From assembly GCA_945862075.1 (NCBI GenBank), contig CAMAWV010000007.1, forward strand, positions 1-35,590: a DNA stretch of 35,590 bases. The letters run 5' to 3'. This stretch comes from Rickettsia typhi. Lineage in GTDB: Bacteria; Pseudomonadota; Alphaproteobacteria; Rickettsiales; UBA1997. The notes below the pieces were generated by a model. It worked only from the letters and a program-made list of their open reading frames with translations. It ran no database searches and was not told where the DNA came from. A program made the position numbers and the translations under genes. Positions within the stretch are counted from its first letter, which is position 1; every line of letters begins with the position of its first letter. Below are positions 8,783-18,634 of this stretch, piece after piece.

Positions 8783-9420
8783 TTTTTTATCAATAAATTG
8801 AAACAGATATTTTCAGATAAATGACGAAGATGCTGAATAAGTAATTTATTATATCGCACAATACCATTGTAAGCCAACATTGCTGGAATTGCCACTGCTA
8901 AGCCTATGGCGGTAGTTACTAATGATTCGGCAATTGGCCCTGCTACCACCGAAATAGAAGCATTGCCACTTGTAGCTATTTTTTGAAAACCATGATAAAT
9001 TCCTAAAACCGTGCCAAACAAACCAATAAAAGTTGAGCCAGAACCAATAGAGCCAAGTAATGTAAGCCCTTTATCGAGTTCTGAACGAATTTGATCGAGT
9101 TTTTGTACTAATTGAGTAATTATAAATTCTTTTTGCAAATCTAAACTTAATTCAAAAATATTTTTTTGTTGTAAATTTGGTATAATTGAAAATAATGAAA
9201 AAATAAGCAAATTTTGAGAAATGATTTTATATTGTTGAGTTTCTAAAAAATTTTGCTCAAAATTAATGTTTTTAGCGAGTTTTAAAGTTTTAAAATGCTT
9301 ATAAAGTTGGTAAGTTTTAAAAAAAATAAGATACCAACTGCATAAAGAAGCCAAAATTAAAATAACCACCACCAAATTAGCAACTAAATTATTTTGAGCC
9401 AAAACTGAAAAAATATTCAT
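8776..9420 (-). CDS. exbB: ExbB/TolQ-family proton channel protein
   Basis: A 214-residue protein with an N-terminal membrane helix (about 13-33), a cytosolic loop and two further helices. The conserved LLGSIGSGSTFIGLFGTVLGIYHGF and GPIAESLVTTAIGLAVAIPAMLAYN segments are the ExbB/TolQ signature. It is the pentameric scaffold of the ExbBD motor in the inner membrane. It starts 5 bases after tonB and overlaps exbD by 7 bases, so the three are one transcript. Confidence 0.92.
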   Translation of the reverse strand: MNIFSVLAQNNLVANLVVVILILASLCSWYLIFFKTYQLYKHFKTLKLAKNINFEQNFLETQQYKIISQNLLIFSLFSIIPNLQQKNIFELSLDLQKEFIITQLVQKLDQIRSELDKGLTLLGSIGSGSTFIGLFGTVLGIYHGFQKIATSGNASISVVAGPIAESLVTTAIGLAVAIPAMLAYNGIVRYNKLLIQHLRHLSENICFNLLIKKC

Positions 9421-9425
9421 ATTGA

Positions 9426-10013
9426 TTAAGTGAGTTGAAATTTAATAGGCACTAAAACAGAAGCTTTAATATTTTGACTATTTTGTTTTGCCGAAACAAA
9501 ATGCCATTTTTGTACCGCCAAAATTGCCGATTCATCCAGGATAGCAAAGCCACTACTTTGGTGAATGCTTATTTCGGAAGGTGAGCCATTTTCTTGTACT
9601 ACTACCAACAAAATAACTTCACCTTCCATACCCATTCGTTTAGCAGAAGCTGGATATTTTGGAGGAGTATTGTTTAAATATTCTGCATCAAATTGTGGAG
9701 CAGTAATGCTAGAATTATTAGTGGAATTATTTAATTTAGCTTGATTGTTTTGATTATTCTCAAAATTATGATTTTGGCTATTTTTACTTACTGAATTTGT
9801 TTTGTTAATAAAGGTATTTGTAGGTGTTGTTTGTTTTTTAACAACATGATTTTGTGAAGATATTTTAAAATTTAAACCAGTTGAAATTTGTGATTTTATT
9901 GCATAATTAAAATTAGAAGTTGGCTGATTAAAAAAACCGCCACAAAACAACATAATATGCAATAAAGCAGAAAATAGCAAAGCTAAATATTTAAAATTAT
10001 TAAATATCACCAT
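9426..10013 (-). CDS. tonB: TonB, periplasmic energy transducer, with Asn-rich linker
   Basis: A 195-residue protein with an N-terminal membrane anchor (about 9-28) and a C-terminal TonB domain (about 105-195: PPKYPASAKRMGMEGEV, then VQKWHF and a final beta strand). It contacts TonB boxes of outer-membrane receptors and passes on energy from ExbBD. The spacer between anchor and domain is Asn/Gln/Ser-rich instead of the usual Pro-rich rod. It is the first gene of the operon and sits 24 bases behind a predicted start of transcription. No receptor gene is in the window, so the substrate is unknown. Confidence 0.92.
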   Translation of the reverse strand: MVIFNNFKYLALLFSALLHIMLFCGGFFNQPTSNFNYAIKSQISTGLNFKISSQNHVVKKQTTPTNTFINKTNSVSKNSQNHNFENNQNNQAKLNNSTNNSSITAPQFDAEYLNNTPPKYPASAKRMGMEGEVILLVVVQENGSPSEISIHQSSGFAILDESAILAVQKWHFVSAKQNSQNIKASVLVPIKFQLT

Positions 10014-10044
10014 ACAATAAAAACTTGGTTTTAAAAATTAAGAT

Positions 10045-10073
10045 ATTATGAACTATCTTTTCTTGATAGTCAA
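10045..10073 (-). promoter_or_regulatory. Sigma-70 promoter of tonB-exbB-exbD with a dyad in the spacer
   Basis: On the minus strand TTGACT (10073-10068), 17 bases, then CATAAT (10050-10045) give a near-consensus promoter with its start near 10038, about 24 bases before the tonB ATG. The spacer holds the perfect inverted repeat ACTATC-N7-GATAGT (10052-10057 and 10065-10070), the right arm entering the -35 element. A protein bound here would block RNA polymerase, so it is a candidate iron-response or other operator. The regulator is not identified. Confidence 0.65.
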
Positions 10074-10087
10074 TATCATTTTTATAA

Positions 10088-10123
10088 AAATTGCAAAATT
10101 ATTGAAAATTACTTTTGCAATTT
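10088..10123. promoter_or_regulatory. 11-bp inverted repeat between tonB and tRNA-Ser promoters
   Basis: AAATTGCAAAA (10088-10098) is mirrored by TTTTGCAATTT (10113-10123) across 14 bases. It lies upstream of the tonB promoter and its right arm contains the proposed -35 of tRNA-Ser. It could be a binding site shared by the two divergent units or a chance palindrome in AT-rich DNA. Confidence 0.35.
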
Positions 10124-10142
10124 AAATTTAGATGTTTAAAAT
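10115..10142 (+). promoter_or_regulatory. Candidate promoter of tRNA-Ser
   Basis: TTGCAA (10115-10120), a 16-base spacer and TAAAAT (10137-10142) place a transcription start near 10149, about 23 bases before the tRNA. Both boxes are reasonable but not perfect matches to the sigma-70 consensus. Confidence 0.45.
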
Positions 10143-10171
10143 TTTTTTTGTTGCTTAATTATTTTACTTTT

Positions 10172-10265
10172 GGAGGGATGGCCGAGAGGCTTAAGGCGTC
10201 GGTTTGCTAAACCGATATATGGTTGAAAAGCTATATCGGGGGTTCGAATCCCCCTCCCTCCGCCA
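10172..10265 (+). tRNA. tRNA-Ser (anticodon GCT)
   Basis: A class II tRNA with a 7-bp acceptor stem (GGAGGGA with TCCCTCC), anticodon loop TTGCTAA giving GCT, a long variable arm closed by ATATAGC-type pairing, a TTCGAAT T-loop, discriminator G and an encoded CCA. It reads AGC and AGT codons. It stands alone between the divergent tonB operon and the convergent tatD end. Confidence 0.95.
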
Positions 10266-10400
10266 TATTTTACTTCATTTGCAACTTTTTAATGATTCTT
10301 GTTTTTTTATAGAAATTAATTATCAAGATGTTTACAAAGATGTTTTTTTATTTTAAATCTAGTGATATTGTTTTCTATCTTAAAATGCATTGGTATTATT

Positions 10401-11201
10401 CTAAAACGAGTCGCTTTTTCTATTAAATATTCGATAAAAATTATTTGCGGTGGCATTAATAATTTGTTCTAAACTAATATTTTTAAGATTCGCTACAAAT
10501 TTTGCCACTTCTAAAACATAAGCGGGTTGATTAATTTTGCCACGATGAGGAGTGGGGGCTAAATAAGGAGAATCGGTTTCAAGCAATAATAAATCAAGAG
10601 GTATTTTTTTTACCGAATCTTGTAATTCGTAAGCATTTTTGAAAGTAACAATGCCAGCAACAGACATATAAATGCCAAACTTTAAAGCGAAATCAGTAAG
10701 AATTGGTGAGCCAGAAAAACAATGTAAAACCACTGGAAATTTTTTTATTGTTAGATATTTTTGTAAAATATTTATAGTATCTGTATCTGCCGATCTGGTA
10801 TGTACAATTAACGGCAGTTGAGTAACTTGCGAAGCGATAATATGCTCAATAAAAGATTGTTTTTGTAAATCAATAAACTTATTGGTATGATAATAATCTA
10901 GTCCAGTTTCGCCAATGCTAATAATTTTAGAATATTTATTAATAAAATCAATAATTTGTTTAGCAGTAATTTGCGGTTCTTCTTCTACATAACAAGGATG
11001 ATTACCTATCGAACAAAAAACATTAGTATAATTTGTATAGGGTAATATTTTTTTTTCAAAAACACTAATTTTTGTGCAGATAGTTTGTAAAATATTAACT
11101 TTATTTTGTGAGCAATTTTGTAAAATTTCTAGAATATCAAGCTGTTTTTCAGTTATTAAATCGAGGTGGCAGTGAGTATCTATTAAATGAGATAATTGCA
11201 T
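10401..11201 (-). CDS. tatD: TatD-family metal-dependent DNase
   Basis: A 266-residue TIM-barrel metal hydrolase. The metal ligands are visible in order: DTHCHLD (9-15), the Glu of GETGLDYY, the His of PLIVHTRSA, the His of VLHCFSG and the Asp of LLETDSPYLAP. Family members are 3'-5' exonucleases acting on DNA and RNA, linked to repair of oxidative damage, and some act as D-aminoacyl-tRNA deacylases. It starts 5 bases after mreC and ends the leuA-mreB-mreC-tatD unit. Which of the TatD/YcfH/YjjV paralogues it corresponds to cannot be told from sequence alone. Confidence 0.9.
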   Translation of the reverse strand: MQLSHLIDTHCHLDLITEKQLDILEILQNCSQNKVNILQTICTKISVFEKKILPYTNYTNVFCSIGNHPCYVEEEPQITAKQIIDFINKYSKIISIGETGLDYYHTNKFIDLQKQSFIEHIIASQVTQLPLIVHTRSADTDTINILQKYLTIKKFPVVLHCFSGSPILTDFALKFGIYMSVAGIVTFKNAYELQDSVKKIPLDLLLLETDSPYLAPTPHRGKINQPAYVLEVAKFVANLKNISLEQIINATANNFYRIFNRKSDSF

Positions 11202-11206
11202 AAAAT

Positions 11207-12052
11207 TTAATAATTAACAACTGTAACTATATTTAAATCGTTTATTTTTTCTACTGGGTTAACGAAAACCGAATTTTTATCAACTTTTTCAACAACTCCA
11301 ATTAATAAACCAGGTGGCAGAGTGTCGCCATCGCCAGAAGTATAAACTTTATCTCTTATTTTAACTCGATGATTTTTAGATAAATATAAAATTTCCATCA
11401 TATTATTATTTATTCCTGCTAAAATCCCCCTGCTTCTAGAATTAGCTGTTATAATAGGAATTTTTGAGCGAGAATCAGTGGTGAGTAAAACTCGAGATTT
11501 TTTAGTGTTAACATCAAAGCTCTCAACTCTGCCAACCACACCTCTTTTTCCGAGAACGATTTGTCCGAGCTTTATATTGCTCTCTTTTTCGGTAATGATT
11601 ATCAAGCTATTATTAAAAACTGATTGAGAAAAACCAACAACTTCTGCCATTTGATAGTTTTGCAATCTGGGTTTAACAAAATTTAAAGAATTTCTTAATT
11701 CTTTATTTTCTTCATAAATAGCAAGAGAAGTGAGGTAATACTGATTTAATTCGTTGATTTGCGATTTTAATAATTTATTATCTTCTTTAGCCTTTACTAA
11801 CTCATTAAAGTTTGTCACAAGTGAAATTGCGGTATTGAAAGGCCAAGAAATAATACTAGAAACAGGAGATGAAACATTAACTATAGCATTGGAAATATTA
11901 GTGGTAAAACTTGGTTGAATTTTACTAATAATTATTAGTATTAACGATAAAATGATAAAAAACATAGTTTCAATTTTTTTAAATATCAAACTAAAGCTAT
12001 GCTTTAATGCCAAATTAGATTTTTTGACATTATAATTTACATAATTATTCAT
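11207..12052 (-). CDS. mreC: Rod shape-determining protein MreC
   Basis: MreC connects cytosolic MreB filaments to periplasmic cell-wall synthases. The 281-residue product has an N-terminal membrane helix (about 30-48), a coiled coil (about 85-120) and the beta-sandwich domain with GVVGRVESF, LLTTDSRSKIPI, SRGILAG and YTSGDGDTLPPGLLIG, all typical. It begins 4 bases after mreB. mreD does not follow, and tatD takes its place. Confidence 0.93.
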   Translation of the reverse strand: MNNYVNYNVKKSNLALKHSFSLIFKKIETMFFIILSLILIIISKIQPSFTTNISNAIVNVSSPVSSIISWPFNTAISLVTNFNELVKAKEDNKLLKSQINELNQYYLTSLAIYEENKELRNSLNFVKPRLQNYQMAEVVGFSQSVFNNSLIIITEKESNIKLGQIVLGKRGVVGRVESFDVNTKKSRVLLTTDSRSKIPIITANSRSRGILAGINNNMMEILYLSKNHRVKIRDKVYTSGDGDTLPPGLLIGVVEKVDKNSVFVNPVEKINDLNIVTVVNY

Positions 12053-12056
12053 TTAT

Positions 12057-14644
<2,588 letters not shown>

Positions 14645-14708
14645 ATTTTGTTGCTATAATTTAATTTTAAACCCAAAACCGAAATGTGGCATTTTAAATT
14701 TACAGTAA

Positions 14709-14737
14709 ATTTTAGTTAAAAATATTTATGCAGTCAA
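14709..14737 (-). promoter_or_regulatory. Sigma-70 promoter of the leuA-mreBC-tatD operon
   Basis: On the minus strand TTGACT (14737-14732), a 17-base spacer and TAAAAT (14714-14709) predict a start near 14702, some 58 bases before leuA. No leader peptide rich in Leu codons is seen in this short leader, so classical attenuation is unlikely. Confidence 0.7.
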
Positions 14738-14794
14738 GCAGGTTTTTATAAAATTATAATAAGATCATTTTTTATCTTTAGATGCATAAATATT
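14721..14794. promoter_or_regulatory. Widely spaced 12-bp inverted repeat at the leuA promoter
   Basis: AATATTTATGCA (14721-14732) and its exact reverse complement TGCATAAATATT (14783-14794) are separated by 50 bases, with 62 bases between centres, close to six helical turns. One copy fills the spacer of the leuA promoter and the other lies upstream. This is the layout of paired operators for a looping repressor. In RNA terms the upstream copy would not be in the leuA transcript, so a DNA-level role fits better. Confidence 0.5.
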
Positions 14795-14842
14795 AAGTTA
14801 TTGAGCTATGTAAAAATGAAAAATGATATAAGATTTTTAGCA

Positions 14843-15115
14843 TCACTTATGTGAAGTAAAAAAATCATTTTTTAGCTTAAAAAAAAGCACAATACTAGCT
14901 AAAAATAAAGTAAAAATATTAGCAATAATAACAACTTTATCGTTAATTAAAAAACCATAAATTAACCATAAAATAACCCCAGAAATATAGATAAAATACA
15001 TTGGTAAAGAAATGGCTGAGGTATTTTTGGTTTTGATAATTAATATAACTTGTGGTAAAAAACTTATTGAAGTACAGAAAGCTGCAAAGTAACCAATAAT
15101 TGATTGTAATAACAT
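14843..15115 (-). CDS. SemiSWEET-family sugar transporter
   Basis: A 90-residue protein with three membrane helices forming one MtN3/PQ-loop repeat. The first helix carries the conserved SFLPQ (P21, Q22) and the segment TKNTSAISLPMYFIY is the family signature between helices. SemiSWEETs dimerise to make a facilitator for sucrose or other small sugars in the inner membrane. It begins 13 bases after tRNA-Thr and is probably on the same transcript as the two tRNAs. The substrate cannot be inferred. Confidence 0.88.
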   Translation of the reverse strand: MLLQSIIGYFAAFCTSISFLPQVILIIKTKNTSAISLPMYFIYISGVILWLIYGFLINDKVVIIANIFTLFLASIVLFFKLKNDFFTSHK

Positions 15116-15128
15116 TTTTAAAATAAAA

Positions 15129-15203
15129 TGGTGCTATCAAGTGGGATTGAACCACCGACCTCTTCATTACCAATGAAGTGCTCTACCGCTGAGCTATGAT
15201 AGC
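15129..15203 (-). tRNA. tRNA-Thr (anticodon GGT)
   Basis: On the minus strand the acceptor GCTATCA pairs with TGATAGC, the anticodon arm is CTTCA-TTGGTAA-TGAAG with anticodon GGT, the T-loop is TTCAATC, and discriminator A is followed by an encoded CCA. It reads ACC and ACT. Only 2 bases separate it from the upstream tRNA-Met. Confidence 0.95.
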
Positions 15204-15205
15204 AG

Positions 15206-15281
15206 TGGTAGCGGAGGAGGGAATTGAACCCCCGACAAACGGATTATGATCCCGCTGCTCTACCAACTGAGCTACTCCGCC
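15206..15281 (-). tRNA. tRNA-Met (anticodon CAT), elongator type
   Basis: On the minus strand the acceptor GGCGGAG pairs with CTCCGCT (one G-T pair), the anticodon loop is ATCATAA with anticodon CAT, the T-loop is TTCAATT, and discriminator A is followed by an encoded CCA. The initiator hallmarks (mismatched 1-72 pair, three G-C pairs in the anticodon stem) are absent. A lysidine-modified tRNA-Ile with the same anticodon is a less likely alternative, since overall it resembles elongator Met tRNAs. Confidence 0.9.
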
Positions 15282-15298
15282 AAAAATATGTATAAAAA

Positions 15299-15327
15299 AT
15301 TATAACATCTTATTTTTTATAATGCAA
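15299..15327 (-). promoter_or_regulatory. Promoter of tRNA-Met, tRNA-Thr and SemiSWEET
   Basis: On the minus strand TTGCAT (15327-15322), exactly 17 bases, then a perfect TATAAT (15304-15299) predict a start near 15292, about 11 bases before the tRNA-Met 5' end. This fits a short precursor leader. Confidence 0.7.
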
Positions 15328-15342
15328 GATGGCTTTTTATAA

Positions 15343-15573
15343 TTATTTTTTACTAAACCAAAAGCGATCAAGAACAAAAAACCACACTCCATTTATAGCA
15401 GGCTCTATAATGGCATCAAGAGTAGCAAGCTCAAGGCTAGCATTAGTGATTAATCTGTTGCAAGTAATGGCAATTAAAATATGTCCACAAGTATAAATTA
15501 AAGCTCGATATAAGCTAATTCTGATGCTTTTATTAGTTATTTTATTAAGAAATATTTGAATAATATGCATCAT
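15343..15573 (-). CDS. Small membrane protein, DUF2061-like
   Basis: A 76-residue protein with two hydrophobic segments. RALIYTCGHILIA, the mid-protein TLDAIIEPAINGVWFFVLDRFWF and the aromatic C-terminus resemble DUF2061, a family of two-helix membrane proteins (pattern K/R-A-x-x-Y/W near the start, E in helix 2, E/D-R-x-W at the end). The function of that family is unknown. The start codon overlaps the pstC stop in ATGA (15570-15573), so it is translationally coupled to pstC. Confidence 0.6.
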   Translation of the reverse strand: MMHIIQIFLNKITNKSIRISLYRALIYTCGHILIAITCNRLITNASLELATLDAIIEPAINGVWFFVLDRFWFSKK

Positions 15574-16730
15574 AAATATTTATTTTGTAGTTTTTTAGTA
15601 ACATAAACTGCTAAAATATTAAAGCAAAAAGTAATAACAAACAAACTTAAAGCAATAGCAAAAGCCGAAAGAGTTTTAGGGCTATCAAATTCTTGGTCAC
15701 CTGTGAGAAGAGTGATAATTTGCACTGTAGCTGTGGTTACTGAATTAAGGGGATTTATAGTTAGATTAGCAACAAGACCAGCCGACATAACCACAATCAT
15801 GGTTTCGCCAATTGCTCTAGAAACAGCTAAAATTATGGCAGAAACAATACTTGGAGCTGCAAAAGGCAGGGCAACATTAAGAATCATTTCTGATTTAGTG
15901 CTACCTAAAGCCAAAGCACCGTCTTGAAGATTTTTAGGCACTGCAAATAAAGCATCTTCAGTGAATGAAAGTATAAAAGGAGTTATCATTATACCCATTA
16001 CCAAACCGCAAGAAAGAGCATTTTCAGAAGCTATGTTTATGCCAAAAAAAATAAAACACATTTTTATAAAAGGAACCACAAAAATAATAGCAAAATAGCC
16101 ATAAACAATAGTTGGAACACCTGCTAAAATTTCAAGAATTGGTTTTAACCAATTTCTCATAATCGAGGTGCTGTAAAAAGTTAAATATACCGCCCCAAAA
16201 ACACCTGTTGGTATTGCTATAGACATAGCAATAAAAGCAATTAGTATAGTGCCAATTAATACTGGTAAAATACCGAAAGAATTTTTAAGAGTTTCTGGCT
16301 CAGAAATATTGGCTATTTGCGGATTCCATTGAGTATTAAAGAAAAAATCAAGCGGAGAAACCAACTGAAAAAAACGATAAGATTCAACAACAATAACCAC
16401 AACGATACCAACTGTAATTATAATGCCAAATAAAGCATTAAAACCAAGTAATTTTATAAAGAAATTCTCGATAGTTTTTTTGATATTAAAATTAATTTTT
16501 GCTAACCATAAAAATAAAAAGTAATTTAAAACTAATATTAATAAACTAATTACAGATAAAAAAGGCAAACACAAAATAAGTATAATACCTAAAAAACCAT
16601 AACCAAAACAATAATGACTTGGTAAAGAAGTGGAGCGATTATTTTTATTGTTTTTTAATCTTGCCAAAGTTATTTTTTTATGTAAAAATTTTATAGCAAC
16701 AAAAAAAATAATTAAACTTAACCAAAGCAT
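15570..16730 (-). CDS. pstC: Phosphate ABC transporter permease PstC
   Basis: A 386-residue inner-membrane permease. The C-terminal two thirds is the binding-protein-dependent transport domain with GVFGAVYLTFYS, the PstC segment ILAGVPTIVYGYFAIIFVVP and the EAA-type coupling loop DGALALGSTKSEMILNVALPFAAPSI contacting the ATPase. The N-terminus has additional helices as in alphaproteobacterial PstC. pstS, pstA, pstB and phoU are absent from the window, so either they lie elsewhere or the transporter is incomplete. Its ATG overlaps the divergent rsmE ATG by 2 bases. It is coupled to the DUF2061-like gene. Confidence 0.88.
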   Translation of the reverse strand: MLWLSLIIFFVAIKFLHKKITLARLKNNKNNRSTSLPSHYCFGYGFLGIILILCLPFLSVISLLILVLNYFLFLWLAKINFNIKKTIENFFIKLLGFNALFGIIITVGIVVVIVVESYRFFQLVSPLDFFFNTQWNPQIANISEPETLKNSFGILPVLIGTILIAFIAMSIAIPTGVFGAVYLTFYSTSIMRNWLKPILEILAGVPTIVYGYFAIIFVVPFIKMCFIFFGINIASENALSCGLVMGIMITPFILSFTEDALFAVPKNLQDGALALGSTKSEMILNVALPFAAPSIVSAIILAVSRAIGETMIVVMSAGLVANLTINPLNSVTTATVQIITLLTGDQEFDSPKTLSAFAIALSLFVITFCFNILAVYVTKKLQNKYL

Positions 16731-17544
16731 GCTAAAAAAAGATAAATTAACTAGTAAAAAAGCAATACCTAGGCTCTTTACTTCTAATTTTAACTATCAA
16801 TCACAACAAAAGCAACAAAAAGTTTTACTCAATTTTAATGATTTCAATTACTTAATTAATGTTTTAAAACTAAATACTGGTAATTTAGTTTTAATTTTTA
16901 ACCAAAATCAAGGTAGTTTTTTAACCGAAATTAGTACTATCTATAAAAAACAACTTGAGTTAAAAATAATTAAACAAGTCTCTCCAACACAACCTCAAAG
17001 CAACATTGTTTTAGCTTTTGCTCTCATTAAAAATGTTAGGCTCGATTATATAGCAAGCAAAGCAACAGAAATGGGAGTTGGTTATTTTCAACCTCTTCTT
17101 ACTGCGCGAACTGTTGTTGAAAACTTTAATAGCGAAAAATTTTTTACCAACATTAAAGAAGCAACAGAGCAATGCGGTCGTAATTTATTACCAAATATTT
17201 TGCCTTTAACAAAACTGTTGATGTTTTTAAACAATAAAAATCCTCAAGATATTTTGCTATTTTGCAATGAAAACGGCAATGGAACTCAAGCTAGTAAAAT
17301 TTTACCAACTCTTATAAAAAATAATCAGAATCAAAGAATCGTAATTTTAATAGGTCCAGAAGGAGGTTTTAATAAAGTAGAGCAAAAACTTATTTTAGAG
17401 CAAGAAAATTGTTTTGCTCTTAATTTAGGACCTAGAATTTTACGATCAGATACTGCTATAGTAACCGCTTTAGCTTTGGTGCAGGAATTTTTAGGTGATT
17501 TTCATTTACCTGCAAATTTTTATTTAGAAGAAATTTCTATTTGA
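16729..17544 (+). CDS. rsmE: 16S rRNA m3U1498 methyltransferase RsmE
   Basis: RsmE methylates N3 of U1498 in 16S rRNA using SAM. The 271-residue product has an N-terminal PUA-like domain (IPRLFTSNF) and a SPOUT knot domain with the SAM-binding LIGPEGGF and LGPRILRSDTAIVTALALVQ, plus the ATEMGVGYFQPLLTART and EATEQCGRN motifs. The ATG at 16729 is the first start giving the family N-terminus. A longer reading from 16630 would run through the opposite-strand pstC coding region. It is the first gene of a long rightward run. Confidence 0.92.
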   Translation: MLKKDKLTSKKAIPRLFTSNFNYQSQQKQQKVLLNFNDFNYLINVLKLNTGNLVLIFNQNQGSFLTEISTIYKKQLELKIIKQVSPTQPQSNIVLAFALIKNVRLDYIASKATEMGVGYFQPLLTARTVVENFNSEKFFTNIKEATEQCGRNLLPNILPLTKLLMFLNNKNPQDILLFCNENGNGTQASKILPTLIKNNQNQRIVILIGPEGGFNKVEQKLILEQENCFALNLGPRILRSDTAIVTALALVQEFLGDFHLPANFYLEEISI

Positions 17545-17603
17545 TTTTTTATCAGATTAGTTTTAAAATATTAAATAACCCAAATAAAAACCAATATTTA
17601 GAT

Positions 17604-18629
17604 ATGTCTAATACAACTTTTCAACAACAAGAAATTAATAAAAATTTTCAAAGTCTACTTAATTATTTTTCTTCCGATCTTATAGAAATAGAAAAAATTA
17701 TTTTAAATTCTGCTTCTGGAAAATCTAACTTAATTGCCGAAATAACTCACAATTTATTTAGCTCTGGCGGTAAAAGAATTAGGCCAATTTTATTATTGGC
17801 AACTGCTAAACTTTGTGGCAATCAAAATATTTTTGCCCAACATTATCTAGCTGCGGCAGTTGAAATTATTCACACTGCCACTTTGCTTCACGACGATGTT
17901 ATTGATAATAGTCAAGTTCGTAGAGGCAAAAAAACCGCCAATGCTTTACATGATAATAAAGCTAGTATTTTAGTGGGTGATTATCTATTTTCTTTGGCAT
18001 TTCAGATAATGGTTAAAACCAAAAATTTAGAAGCATTACAATTGTTATCTAAAACATCTTCTATTATTGCCGATGGTGAAGTTTTGCAACTACAATATTC
18101 AAATAATCCTCTTATTACCTATCAACAATATTGCGATATTATTTTTGGCAAAACAGCTGTTTTATTTTCAGCATCTTGTGAAGTTGGAGGTATTATTAAT
18201 AATGCTTCGCCTAAACAAATTTTACATTTACAACAATTTGGCTCTGATCTAGGCATGATTTTTCAAATTGTCGATGATATCTTAGATTATACAGCTAATC
18301 AACAAGAATTAGGCAAAAATATCGGTGGCGATTTTTTTGAAGGAAAAATCACTTTACCAATCATTTTAGCCTTAAAAAAAGCTAATGAAACAGATTTTAA
18401 AACCATTACCGAATTATTTTCTTATAACCTTCAACATCATAACAATAACGAAAAAAATCTTAACTCTATTCTTGATTTATTAAATAAATATAATTCAATT
18501 ACCGAAAGCAAAAATATCGCTCAGAAATTTTTCATAAATGCTAATCAAAAACTCGATATATTTCCAGATTCTCTAGCAAAACAACAGTTACAATGCATTT
18601 TACAATATGCTTCTTTGCGAATTTCTTAA
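17604..18629 (+). CDS. ispB: Polyprenyl (octaprenyl) diphosphate synthase
   Basis: A trans-prenyltransferase that extends farnesyl diphosphate with isopentenyl diphosphate, giving the side chain of ubiquinone. The 341-residue product has GGKRIRPILLL near 55, the first Asp-rich motif in LLHDDVIDNSQVRRG and the second in IFQIVDDILDY. The absence of bulky residues just before the first motif favours a long-chain product. I start at 17604, where the family-like sequence begins. It is followed 5 bases later by the IalB-like gene. Confidence 0.9.
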   Translation: MSNTTFQQQEINKNFQSLLNYFSSDLIEIEKIILNSASGKSNLIAEITHNLFSSGGKRIRPILLLATAKLCGNQNIFAQHYLAAAVEIIHTATLLHDDVIDNSQVRRGKKTANALHDNKASILVGDYLFSLAFQIMVKTKNLEALQLLSKTSSIIADGEVLQLQYSNNPLITYQQYCDIIFGKTAVLFSASCEVGGIINNASPKQILHLQQFGSDLGMIFQIVDDILDYTANQQELGKNIGGDFFEGKITLPIILALKKANETDFKTITELFSYNLQHHNNNEKNLNSILDLLNKYNSITESKNIAQKFFINANQKLDIFPDSLAKQQLQCILQYASLRIS

Positions 18630-18634
18630 AAAAT

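Noticed and set aside
15206..15281. Initiator tRNA-fMet
   Set aside because: It has a paired G1-C/T acceptor and lacks the three G-C pairs at the base of the anticodon stem.
16630..16728. Upstream extension of rsmE from an earlier ATG
   Set aside because: It adds 33 residues not found in the family and lies wholly antisense to pstC.
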